The position numbers and the translations under genes were made by a program. This document shows, piece by piece, positions 1 to 4,897 of a stretch of DNA of 5,186 bases. Location: NCBI GenBank assembly GCA_002383405.1, contig DFYS01000061.1, positions 4,346 through 9,531 on the forward strand, read 5' to 3'. The notes under the pieces are model-generated. The model saw only the letters and a list, made by a program, of their open reading frames with translations, did no database searches and was not told the origin of the DNA. Positions within the stretch are counted from its first letter, which is position 1. Each line of letters opens with the position of its first letter. The DNA is from Moorella sp. UBA4076. GTDB taxonomy: Bacteria; Bacillota; DSM-521; Neomoorellales; Neomoorellaceae.

Positions 1-103
1 CTGGTGCCGCGCCGGCGGCATGGGCATCCGTTTAGATTGCTGAACTCTTAACGTACATCACGTATATTTCTTTAAATGCTGGGAAACCTGCTTTAAACCT
101 GAC

Positions 104-180
104 GCCTTACCTGCATTTTCACGGTTTGCAGGTGGAGGCTTCCTTTCCATCACCACCCTTACTTCCAGGGCGGTTTTTTT
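104..180 (+). promoter_or_regulatory. attenuator-like RNA leader (stem-loop, alternative pairing, terminator)
   Basis: Three pairings can be drawn that exclude each other. The first is a perfect 7-bp stem, ACCTGCA (109-115) with TGCAGGT (127-133), extended by GCCT (104-107) with AGGC (136-139). The second is GGTGG (131-135) with CCACC (153-157). The third is the terminator stem 153-159/167-173. If the first stem forms, the second cannot, and the terminator is free to form, which is the logic of a transcriptional attenuator or riboswitch. The alternative stem is only 5 bp and I recognise no known aptamer; I compared it with what I remember of the molybdenum cofactor riboswitch and found no match. 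It may be no more than the terminator of an upstream gene. Confidence 0.3.
153..180 (+). terminator. rho-independent terminator
   Basis: CCACCCT (153-159) pairs with AGGGCGG (167-173), with one A/C mismatch and a 7-base loop, and is followed directly by seven T residues (174-180). It lies about 100-145 bases after the possible end of an upstream gene and about 190 bases before the xdhC-like start. It could end upstream transcription or attenuate transcription into this cluster. Confidence 0.65.
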
Positions 181-214
181 GATTGTAAACCCGACAGTTG
201 CCGGCTTGCTTTTG

Positions 215-245
215 CTGATGAGTGGTGCTTATCAGGGTATTTTTT
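215..245 (+). terminator. second terminator-like hairpin
   Basis: CTGATGAG (215-222) pairs with CTTATCAG (228-235) to give an 8-bp stem with one G-U pair and a 5-base loop. A T-tract follows at 240-245 after a four-base gap (GGTA). The gap makes it weaker than a standard terminator. It may back up the terminator at 153-180, or it may be a regulatory hairpin in the leader. Confidence 0.4.
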
Positions 246-367
246 CTTATCTCAGAGAAAACTAAAAGAAAAATCGCGAATGCTGCCGGTGCATGCAGGA
301 AAAATGGTTAACTATGTTGAAATTATAACCAGGGTTTTCAGTATGCTTAAGCGGGGAAGATCAAACC

Positions 368-688
368 ATGGACCGGGAACTTATCCAGCAGGCGGTTGCG
401 CTGATGCAACAGGGCGAACCCTGCGCCATGGCCACTATTATCCAGGTCAGGGGTTCGGCCCCCAGGGAACCCGGCACGCGGATGCTGGTCCGGGCCGGAG
501 GCGAAACGATCGGCACTACCGGTGGCGGCTGCGCTGAAGCGGCCATTCGCCAGCGGGCGCTGCTGGTCATAGCGACAGGCGTACCAGAAATATACCACCT
601 TGATCTCACTGCTGATACGGCCGCTGAAGAGGGCATGGTGTGCGGCGGGATCATGGACGTATTTATCGAACCGTTGGGGGGTAAATAG
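368..688 (+). CDS. XdhC/CoxI family protein, stand-alone N-terminal domain
   Basis: This 106-residue protein matches the N-terminal XdhC/CoxI domain. Family motifs are visible: GSAPR at 29-33, GTTGGGC at 49-55 and MVCGGIMDVFIEP at 90-102. Full-length XdhC proteins mature molybdenum hydroxylases by binding molybdenum cofactor and helping its sulfuration and insertion; they carry an added C-terminal Rossmann domain and are usually well over 200 residues long. That domain is absent here: the gene ends cleanly with TAG after EPLGGK, and the next gene starts three bases later. A small stand-alone form paired with a separate Rossmann-domain protein is known in anaerobic Firmicutes, so this need not be a truncation. 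Cys55 and Cys92 are the cysteines within conserved motifs. The ATG at 368 is supported by GGGGAAGA seven bases upstream. The protein is predicted to be cytoplasmic. Its place beside yqeC and yqeB supports a role in hydroxylase maturation. Confidence 0.85.
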   Translation: MDRELIQQAVALMQQGEPCAMATIIQVRGSAPREPGTRMLVRAGGETIGTTGGGCAEAAIRQRALLVIATGVPEIYHLDLTADTAAEEGMVCGGIMDVFIEPLGGK

Positions 689-691
689 CTA

Positions 692-1228
692 GTGCTTGGT
701 GAAAAGATTCGTAACTTGCGCCGGGAGCGGGGCATGAGCCTCAAGGATGTCGCCGAGAAGACAGGCCTGACCTCCAGCTTTTTAAGCCAGGTGGAGCGGG
801 ATCTGGCCGACCCGTCGATTACCTCTTTACGTAAAATTGCCGAGGCTCTGGATATCCCCATCTTCTATTTTCTGCTAAATCATGAGGATCACAGCCCGGT
901 GGTGCGTAAGGACCAGCGCAAGGTGCTGCGTTTCCCCCAGTCCCATCTGACCTATGAGCTTCTATCGCCGGATTTAAACCGCAAGATGGAAGTGATGATG
1001 GCCCGTCTGGAGCCGGGGGCGGCCAGCTGCGACGAACCCCTGGCCCACCCCGGGGAGGAGTGCATCGTTGTTCTCCAGGGAATCATGGAAATCGACATCG
1101 GCGGCGAAGTCCACCGGGTGGAGGAAGGGGACAGCATCTATTATTATTCTTCTATCCCCCACAAGCTCTGGAGTGCCGGCGACCAGGACCTGGTATTTAT
1201 CTCCGCCATTACGCCGCCGGAATTTTAG
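692..1228 (+). CDS. XRE-family transcriptional regulator with C-terminal cupin domain
   Basis: This 178-residue protein has two domains. Residues about 4-60 form an XRE/Cro-type helix-turn-helix: KIRNLRRERGMSLKDVAEKT followed by TSSFLSQVERDLADPS, the usual recognition-helix region. Residues about 105-175 form a small cupin beta-barrel (HPGEECIVVLQGIMEIDIGG, then VEEGDSIYYYSSIPHKLWS). This arrangement is that of the PuuR/SutR-type regulators, which bind DNA through the HTH and sense a small ligand through the cupin. His119 in HPGEE and His157 in SIPHKLW fall at typical cupin metal or ligand positions. The start is GTG at 692, three bases after the xdhC-like stop, with six G residues at 676-681 as the ribosome binding site; co-transcription is likely. 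It probably controls this cluster or the linked hydroxylase genes, perhaps in response to substrate, but the ligand cannot be read from the sequence. Confidence 0.88.
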   Translation: MLGEKIRNLRRERGMSLKDVAEKTGLTSSFLSQVERDLADPSITSLRKIAEALDIPIFYFLLNHEDHSPVVRKDQRKVLRFPQSHLTYELLSPDLNRKMEVMMARLEPGAASCDEPLAHPGEECIVVLQGIMEIDIGGEVHRVEEGDSIYYYSSIPHKLWSAGDQDLVFISAITPPEF

Positions 1229-1306
1229 CCTATTTCGGTAAAGGGACTGCCGGGAGCAGGCCGCACCTGCATCATTATAAATGCGCCGGGCAGGGGGGTA
1301 CCGCTG
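1229..1306 (+). other. short intergenic gap with small hairpin and strong RBS
   Basis: These 78 bases separate the regulator gene from yqeC-mocA. GCAGG (1256-1260) and CCTGC (1266-1270) form a perfect 5-bp hairpin without a T-tract, so it is not a terminator; it could be an operator half-site pair. TATAAA at 1276-1281 resembles a -10 box but has no -35 box at the right distance. AGGGGGG at 1292-1298, eight bases before the ATG, is a strong ribosome binding site and fixes the start at 1307. Confidence 0.45.
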
Positions 1307-3268
1307 ATGCGCTTATCCAGGGCACTGGGGCTTAAGGCAAGGGAGATAATTACTCTGGTGGGGGCTGGGGGCAAAACTGCGGCCCTTATTTGTCTCGCCC
1401 GCGAGCTGGCGGCGGCCGGGGCGCAGGTAGTGGCAGCGCCGGCGACCAGGATGTACATCGAACAGTTACGGCGGCTGGCGGAGCCGGTCATTACCGCTGA
1501 TGCCGCCGTCCTGGCAGGAGAGGTAAGGGCGCGGATGGCGGCACCACCCGCGGGAGGGGGTTGCTATCGGCCTGCAGCCGGAATATTTGATACTCGTTTA
1601 TATATGGCCGCAGACGCGGGTAATGCGGCAACCGCGGCCGGGATGCCTGCTCAGGATGGCGGTGATGCGGCAAGCGCGGCCAGAATGGCTGCTCCAAACG
1701 GCGGTGATGCGGCAACCGCGGCCAGAATGGCTGCTCCAAACGGCGGTGATGCGGCAAGCGCGGCCGGGAAATTTGCTCCTGTCAGCGGCGCTATAGAAAA
1801 GGCACCTCTAATGCCGGCGGGTATGCCGTCCTTCCCTCCGGAGGGTCTGCTTGTCACCTGCGGTTCCGGTATCACTGCTGAGGGTAAAGTTACCGGCCTT
1901 GACCCGGAACAGATAGCCGCCCTGGCCGAACTGGAGATAGACTACCTGCTCCTGGAGGGCGACGGTGCCGCCGGCGCCCTGCTAAAAGCCCCGGCGGGCT
2001 ACGAGCCGGTCATTCCCCCGCAGACAACCCTGGTAGTAACAGTAGCCGGTCTGGCAGTTGTGGGCCGGCCGCTGGCCGTGCCCCAGGTCCACCGCCCCCA
2101 CCTGGTGGCCGGGCTGCTGGGGCGGCAGGAAGGGGAACCTTTAACGGCAATGGATGTGGCCCGGCTCCTGATCCACCCGGCGGGTGGGCGTAAGGGGGTG
2201 CCGCCGGCGGCGCGATGGGTGGGGCTACTTAACCAGGCGGAAAGTTATGCCGCCCGGCTGGCCGGCCGCGAAATAGCGGAGTTGATCCTGGCTGCCGGGG
2301 ATGCCGGAATTATCACGAATGCAGCTGCCTCGCCGTCGGCCGCGGATACCGGGATAACCCCTGCCACCGGGCGCCACGGGGAGGAAAGTACCGGCGGCGT
2401 TCAGACCACTAATGATGGAGGCGCCAGGGCGGCTATCCGTACCCACGCGGAGGAAGTTCCGGCGGTGGCGGTAGCCTGCCCTACGATACCCGTGTTGGAG
2501 AGTAATGGCAACCGGGGGTACTTCCAGGCTTGCTTTAGATCAGGAACCGGCGTAGCCAGTTCCTGCCAAACTCCTGGCCCCCGCCTCCCAATTTCCACCT
2601 TTATTGACAGGATTATCCTTGGTTCTGTGGCGACGCCGGTACCGGTGCGCCAGGTGCTCCGGGGGGTAGCCGGCCCCCCCGGTTCAGTCGGGGTTATTGT
2701 CCTGGCCGCCGGTGCCGGGGAACGCCTGGGTGGTGGCAAACAGCTGCTGGCTATTGCCGGGGAACCCATGGTGCGGCGGGTGGTGCGGACGACCCTGGCC
2801 GCCCTGCCGGGCAATGTGGTGGTCGTGCTGGGGCATGACGCGGAGCAAGTGGCCGCGGCGCTGGAGGATTTGCCGGTAAATATTGCCGTCAACCCGGACT
2901 ACCGCCGCGGCTTGAGCACCTCCCTGCAGGCCGGTCTGGCCGCCCTGACGCCGGCGACCCGGGCCGCTCTTTTTGTCCTGGCTGATCAGCCGGGGGTCAC
3001 TGCGGACGTGCTAACGCAGCTGGCAGTAGCTTATACAGCTGGCCATCAGAAGATTGTTGTTCCGGTCTACCAGGGACAGCGGGGCAATCCCGTTCTTATC
3101 GCCAGGGACCTCTGGCCGCAAATCCTGGCGCTGCAGGGGGATGTAGGCGCCAGGGAGATTATCAGGAATCATCCTGAGGAAGTTTTAGCGGTGGCGGTGG
3201 ACTGCCCCGGGGTGGTGCAGGATATCGACACCCCGGCTGATTACCAGGCCTGGCTGGAGGGGAAATAA
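1307..3268 (+). CDS. fused YqeC (Se-dependent hydroxylase accessory) and MocA/YgfJ-like nucleotidyltransferase
   Basis: This 653-residue protein joins two families usually encoded separately. Residues 1 to about 450 are YqeC: the glycine-rich P-loop-like VGAGGKT (18-24), LLLEGDGAAG (214-223), APAGYEPVIPP (228-238), HRPHL (262-266), LLNQAES (307-313) and a final FIDRIILGS (432-440). Residues about 460-653 are a MobA-like NTP transferase of the MocA/YgfJ type, which in characterised members adds CMP to molybdenum cofactor: VLAAGAGERLGGGKQLL (465-481), LADQPG (558-563), RGNPVLIA (592-599), GDVGAR (611-616) and DIDTPADY (639-646). YqeC is needed for selenium-dependent molybdenum hydroxylases; its reaction is not established. 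Stand-alone YqeC is roughly 230-260 residues, so about 200 residues are extra, in two insertions: about 76-178, which holds an alanine-rich tandem repeat, and about 334-430, which is low-complexity and holds a copy of part of the C-terminal domain. The usual YqeC TTTT stretch reads APATR (44-48). The ATG at 1307 has AGGGGGG eight bases upstream. The protein is probably cytoplasmic and acts with YqeB downstream. Confidence 0.85.
   Translation: MRLSRALGLKAREIITLVGAGGKTAALICLARELAAAGAQVVAAPATRMYIEQLRRLAEPVITADAAVLAGEVRARMAAPPAGGGCYRPAAGIFDTRLYMAADAGNAATAAGMPAQDGGDAASAARMAAPNGGDAATAARMAAPNGGDAASAAGKFAPVSGAIEKAPLMPAGMPSFPPEGLLVTCGSGITAEGKVTGLDPEQIAALAELEIDYLLLEGDGAAGALLKAPAGYEPVIPPQTTLVVTVAGLAVVGRPLAVPQVHRPHLVAGLLGRQEGEPLTAMDVARLLIHPAGGRKGVPPAARWVGLLNQAESYAARLAGREIAELILAAGDAGIITNAAASPSAADTGITPATGRHGEESTGGVQTTNDGGARAAIRTHAEEVPAVAVACPTIPVLESNGNRGYFQACFRSGTGVASSCQTPGPRLPISTFIDRIILGSVATPVPVRQVLRGVAGPPGSVGVIVLAAGAGERLGGGKQLLAIAGEPMVRRVVRTTLAALPGNVVVVLGHDAEQVAAALEDLPVNIAVNPDYRRGLSTSLQAGLAALTPATRAALFVLADQPGVTADVLTQLAVAYTAGHQKIVVPVYQGQRGNPVLIARDLWPQILALQGDVGAREIIRNHPEEVLAVAVDCPGVVQDIDTPADYQAWLEGK
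1603..1789 (+). repeat. 42-bp in-frame tandem repeat inside yqeC-mocA
   Basis: A 42-bp unit (14 codons) repeats at 1622-1663, 1664-1705 and 1706-1747, with a fourth, diverged copy at 1748-1789 and a partial copy before it from about 1603. The encoded unit is GDAASAARMAAPNG with S/T and small changes (residues about 101-161). Copies two and three are nearly identical at DNA level, which suggests recent expansion by slippage or unequal recombination. Because 42 is a multiple of three, copy-number change keeps the reading frame. The segment is alanine/glycine-rich and is probably a flexible or disordered insert in the YqeC part. Confidence 0.9.
2414..2481 (+). repeat. diverged internal copy of the MocA C-terminal segment (partner at 3140-3207)
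   Basis: Bases 2414-2481 align without gaps with 3140-3207 of the same gene at 52 of 68 positions by my hand count, at an offset of 726 bases, an exact number of codons. The translations align too: GARAAIRTHAEEVPAVAVAC (372-391) with GAREIIRNHPEEVLAVAVDC (614-633). The downstream copy is a normal part of the nucleotidyltransferase domain (GDVGAR motif and following strand). The upstream copy lies in the extra segment between the YqeC core and its final FIDRIILGS strand, where no such sequence is expected. I infer a segmental duplication followed by divergence. Confidence 0.6.
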
Positions 3269-3271
3269 GCC

Positions 3272-3301
3272 TTGCTAAAATGGACCTATGCGCAGTATGA
3301 T
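3272..3301 (+). promoter_or_regulatory. candidate sigma-A-type promoter after yqeC-mocA
   Basis: TTGCTA (3272-3277, four of six matches to TTGACA) and TATGAT (3296-3301, five of six to TATAAT) are separated by 18 bases. Transcription would start near 3308 and run through the insertion-sequence remnant into yqeB, giving a leader of about 400 bases. This may let yqeB be transcribed apart from the upstream genes. Confidence 0.35.
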
Positions 3302-3368
3302 TAATAGGGGATAAGTTTCAGGCCTGGCCATCCCACCTGTTACTTCACATAACATACTCATAATATGA

Positions 3369-3515
3369 CACGGGGCGCCCACGAAAGTCAGCGCTACGGA
3401 TATAATCATGGAGAGGGCCAGGACTGAGGTCCGCGATGTTGTAGCCAGCCCGCGAGGGCAAGACGAGAGCGGGGGAGAGGTTACGGCTGCCGCCGGCAGA
3501 ACTCCCTGGCTTTAG
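3369..3515 (+). pseudogene. 3' end of a tnpB-like gene (remnant)
   Basis: A frame is open from 3369, just after an in-frame TGA at 3366-3368, to a TAG at 3513-3515 that lies in the loop of the right-end hairpin. It encodes about 48 residues, including TKVSATDIIMERARTEVRDV and then SPRGQDESGGEV, ending in AAAGRTPWL. A stop codon inside the terminal hairpin, after a low-complexity hydrophilic tail, is what I expect of IS605-family TnpB C-termini. The RuvC nuclease core and zinc ribbon lie upstream in intact genes and are absent. No start codon or ribosome binding site is convincing. It is too short for a functional nuclease. Confidence 0.45.
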
Positions 3516-3531
3516 CCGTGGGGAGCATCAA
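3369..3531 (+). mobile_element. IS200/IS605-family right-end remnant (omega-RNA scaffold region)
   Basis: The end of this block reads like the right end of tnpB-bearing IS200/IS605 elements: the hairpin CTCCC-T-GGC-TTTA-GCC-GTG-GGGAG at 3502-3525, followed by CATCAA (3526-3531). Smaller hairpins precede it: GGAC/GTCC around TGAG (3421-3432) and GCCC/GGGC closed by a GCGA tetraloop (3448-3459). In active elements this region overlaps the 3' end of tnpB and is transcribed as the omega-RNA scaffold, and the guide is read from the flank, here from about 3532. Almost all of tnpB is missing, no tnpA is present, and no left end can be recognised. I rely on pattern memory, not an alignment. Confidence 0.55.
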
Positions 3532-3706
3532 TTCATAACAGCAAGACCGTTACTGGTGTTGCTGGCGATTCTTCTATCACTAACGAAAAGATAAAAATGC
3601 AGGGAGTTGGAAGCTTCAATTGGGAAGCTGGCCGGGCCAGTTGCTACACTAATTCTGATTTCCGACTTCCTGCCTCTGGCATTTAATTTACGGGGGGCAG
3701 GGGAAA

Positions 3707-4498
3707 GTGCGCAATCTGGTAGTCATCAAAGGTGCCGGCGACCTGGCCAGCGGTGTCGCCCACCGGCTGCACCAGGCCGGTTTTGCAGTAATTATGACGG
3801 AAACAGCCCGGCCGACGGTGATCCGCCGCGCCGTAGCTTTTGCCGAAGCTGTTTACGCCGGCACCGTGACGGTGGAGGGGGTCACGGCCCGCCGGGCGGC
3901 CGATGCTGCCACGGCGCGACAAATAGCTCTGGCTGGTGAGATCGCCATCGTAGTAGACCCCGGCGCGGAGATTATTGCCACCTTAAAGCCACATGTCGTC
4001 ATCGACGCCATCCTGGCTAAGACCAACCTGGGGACCAGCATCGATCAGGCTCCGGTGGTTATTGCCCTGGGGCCGGGCTTTACCGCCGGCCGGGATGCCC
4101 ATGCGGTGGTGGAGACAAAGCGCGGCCATTACCTGGGCCGGGTTATCTGGCAGGGGGAGGCCCTGCCCAATACCGGCATCCCCGGCGAAGTGATGGGCTA
4201 TACCGAAGCAAGGGTCTTAAGGGCACCGGCGGGCGGTATTTTTAAGGGATTAAAGGCCATCGGCGATCCAGTAGCTGCCGGGGAAACAGTGGCCATAGTT
4301 GGCGATGTGCCCCTGCCGGCGCCGCTCAGCGGCGTGCTGCGGGGCCTCCTCCATGACGGCCTGGAGGTTACCCGCGGTATGAAGGCGGGTGACATCGACC
4401 CCCGCGGCGAGCGGGATTACTGCTTCACCATCTCCGACAAAGCCCGCGCCGTGGCCGGCGGCGTCCTGGAAGCGATCCTGCACCTGCAGGAACGGTAG
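3707..4498 (+). CDS. yqeB: selenium-dependent molybdenum hydroxylase maturation protein YqeB (EF2563 family)
   Basis: The 263 residues match the YqeB/EF2563 family over its usual length. The N-terminus has a Rossmann-like glycine motif, KGAGDLASG (8-16). The centre has the family signature ALGPGFTAGRDAHAVVETKR (120-139), then GHYLGRVIWQGEALPNTGIPG (140-160 overall). The C-terminal part (about 173-233) resembles a lipoyl/biotinyl-type barrel, from APAGGIFKGLKAIGDPVAAGE to LSGVLRGLLHDGLEV, ending in KAGDIDPRGE. YqeB is linked by co-occurrence to selenium-dependent molybdenum hydroxylases and is thought to help place the labile selenium on the cofactor; its chemistry is not settled. The start is GTG at 3707, with GGGGGG (3692-3697) nine bases upstream; a second G-run at 3700-3703 is too close. 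It is cytoplasmic, with no signal peptide. It probably works with the YqeC and XdhC-like proteins upstream, although the insertion-sequence remnant now separates them. Confidence 0.9.
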   Translation: MRNLVVIKGAGDLASGVAHRLHQAGFAVIMTETARPTVIRRAVAFAEAVYAGTVTVEGVTARRAADAATARQIALAGEIAIVVDPGAEIIATLKPHVVIDAILAKTNLGTSIDQAPVVIALGPGFTAGRDAHAVVETKRGHYLGRVIWQGEALPNTGIPGEVMGYTEARVLRAPAGGIFKGLKAIGDPVAAGETVAIVGDVPLPAPLSGVLRGLLHDGLEVTRGMKAGDIDPRGERDYCFTISDKARAVAGGVLEAILHLQER

Positions 4499-4605
4499 CA
4501 GGGAAGGATAAAATTACCAGCCAGAAGCAGAAAATGATCTTATGGAAGATATAGTCGTAGTGTCACGTAAAGCGAATCAGTTGTAAATAAGCGAGGCTTA
4601 CTTTT

Positions 4606-4614
4606 TGCTATACT
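4606..4614 (+). promoter_or_regulatory. extended -10 promoter of hicBA
   Basis: TGCTATACT (4606-4614) is an extended -10 element: TGN followed by TATACT, five of six matches to TATAAT. There is no good -35 at 17 bases; TTGTAA (4581-4586) is 22 bases away. Extended -10 promoters often tolerate a poor -35. Transcription would start near 4621, about 55 bases before hicB. The AT-rich sequence around it contrasts with the GC-rich genes upstream. Confidence 0.55.
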
Positions 4615-4619
4615 ATGTG

Positions 4620-4638
4620 GTAGAATAGTAGTAGAATA
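4620..4638 (+). promoter_or_regulatory. candidate HicB operator, direct repeats one helical turn apart
   Basis: GTAGAATA occurs at 4620-4627 and again at 4631-4638, 11 bases start to start, so both copies face the same side of the helix. They sit at the predicted transcription start just after the -10 box, a position where bound antitoxin would block transcription. HicB antitoxins commonly repress their own operon, but the binding site here is inferred from position and repetition only. Confidence 0.4.
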
Positions 4639-4675
4639 AAGGAAAGCCAAATAAAACCCGAGGAGTAATCAAACC

Positions 4676-4897
4676 ATGAAATATGAATTACCTGTAGTAG
4701 TTTCTCCTCTACCGGAGAAGGGATTTATAGCTCGCTGTGAGCCTGTTAGAGCTACGGCTACAGGCAAAAGCAGGGAAGAAGCTATGGCTAATCTGCAAGA
4801 GGCTATCACAGAGATGGTAGCGGAATTCGGTAAGGAAGCTGTTTTCCAGGATATCAGTCCAGAAAGTGAGATCAGGATTGTTGAGGTTGCCATATGA
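4676..4897 (+). CDS. hicB: HicB-like antitoxin
   Basis: This 73-residue protein has the HicB partial RNase H-like fold pattern. A first strand (MKYELPVVVSPLPE) is followed by KGFIARCEPVRATATGKS (15-32), matching the usual 'GYVAYCPELPGCVTQGDT' arrangement, and then a helix, REEAMANLQEAITEMVAEFG (33-52). In characterised systems HicB binds and neutralises the mRNA-cleaving toxin HicA and represses its own promoter. No separate C-terminal DNA-binding domain (HTH or ribbon-helix-helix) is obvious in the short tail after residue 53. Repression would therefore need that tail or the complex. GAGGAG (4660-4665) lies ten bases before the ATG. Its stop overlaps the next start as ATGA, so the two proteins are translationally coupled. 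The codons are more AT-rich than in the genes upstream, which suggests horizontal acquisition. Confidence 0.8.
   Translation: MKYELPVVVSPLPEKGFIARCEPVRATATGKSREEAMANLQEAITEMVAEFGKEAVFQDISPESEIRIVEVAI

Larger units (their letters stand above)
1..367. other. leader region upstream of the xdhC-like gene, no intact gene
   Basis: No complete gene is visible here. The first 35-50 bases are GC-rich and could be the 3' end of an upstream gene. The three plus frames stop at 35, 43 and 51, and I cannot tell which is real, although the frame ending at 43 has the most GC-rich third positions. From about base 36 the sequence becomes AT-richer. It then holds a stem-loop (104-139), a terminator (153-180) and a second terminator-like hairpin (215-245), each listed separately. 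A weak promoter-like pair lies just before the first gene: TTGAAA at 317-322 and TATGCT at 342-347, with a 19-base spacer. It is not convincing. The ribosome binding site of the first gene is GGGGAAGA at 353-360. Confidence 0.6.
3269..3706 (+). other. 438-base gap between yqeC-mocA and yqeB
   Basis: No intact gene is visible. The first 100 bases hold a promoter-like sequence (3272-3301) and the palindrome CAGGCCTG (3319-3326). The palindrome lies within CAGGCCTGGC, which also occurs at 3245-3254 at the end of the previous gene. Bases 3369-3531 look like the right end of an IS200/IS605-type element. Bases 3532-3706 hold a near-direct repeat, TTGGAAGCT (3607-3615) and TTGGGAAGCT (3620-3629), and the ribosome binding site of yqeB. 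The neighbouring genes belong to one pathway, so this gap was probably made or widened by the insertion. Confidence 0.6.

Noticed and set aside
1..51. 3' end of an upstream coding sequence
   Set aside because: It is likely that some gene ends here, but three frames stop within 51 bases and none has a recognisable motif, so no feature was called.
104..180. Molybdenum cofactor riboswitch
   Set aside because: The pathway would fit, but the stems and conserved segments I remember of that class are not present on either strand.
1603..1789. CRISPR-like array
   Set aside because: Units are contiguous, without unique spacers, and lie in frame within a coding sequence.
1491..1875. Long open frames with repeated motifs on both strands over the tandem repeat
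   Set aside because: The 42-bp unit is a multiple of three, so all frames stay open together. They overlap the well-supported yqeC-mocA frame and resemble no family.
3369..3531. Group II intron fragment, tRNA-Sec or riboswitch as explanations of the structured DNA
   Set aside because: There is no domain V hairpin, no cloverleaf and no recognised aptamer. The terminal hairpin and the open frame ending inside it fit an IS605 right end better.
3607..3939. Open frame starting at a TTG just before yqeB, with a hydrophobic stretch (ATLILISDFLPLAFNL)
   Set aside because: The ribosome binding site would touch the start codon, and most of the frame is a shadow of yqeB. The first 30 residues look somewhat protein-like, but I recognise nothing.
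368..4498. Selenocysteine-encoding TGA codons in the cluster
   Set aside because: Each gene ends at a normal stop at family-typical motifs, and no frame continues through an in-frame TGA into conserved sequence.
4537..4550. Hairpin ATCTT/AAGAT after yqeB as a terminator
   Set aside because: The stem is only five weak base pairs and no T-tract follows.
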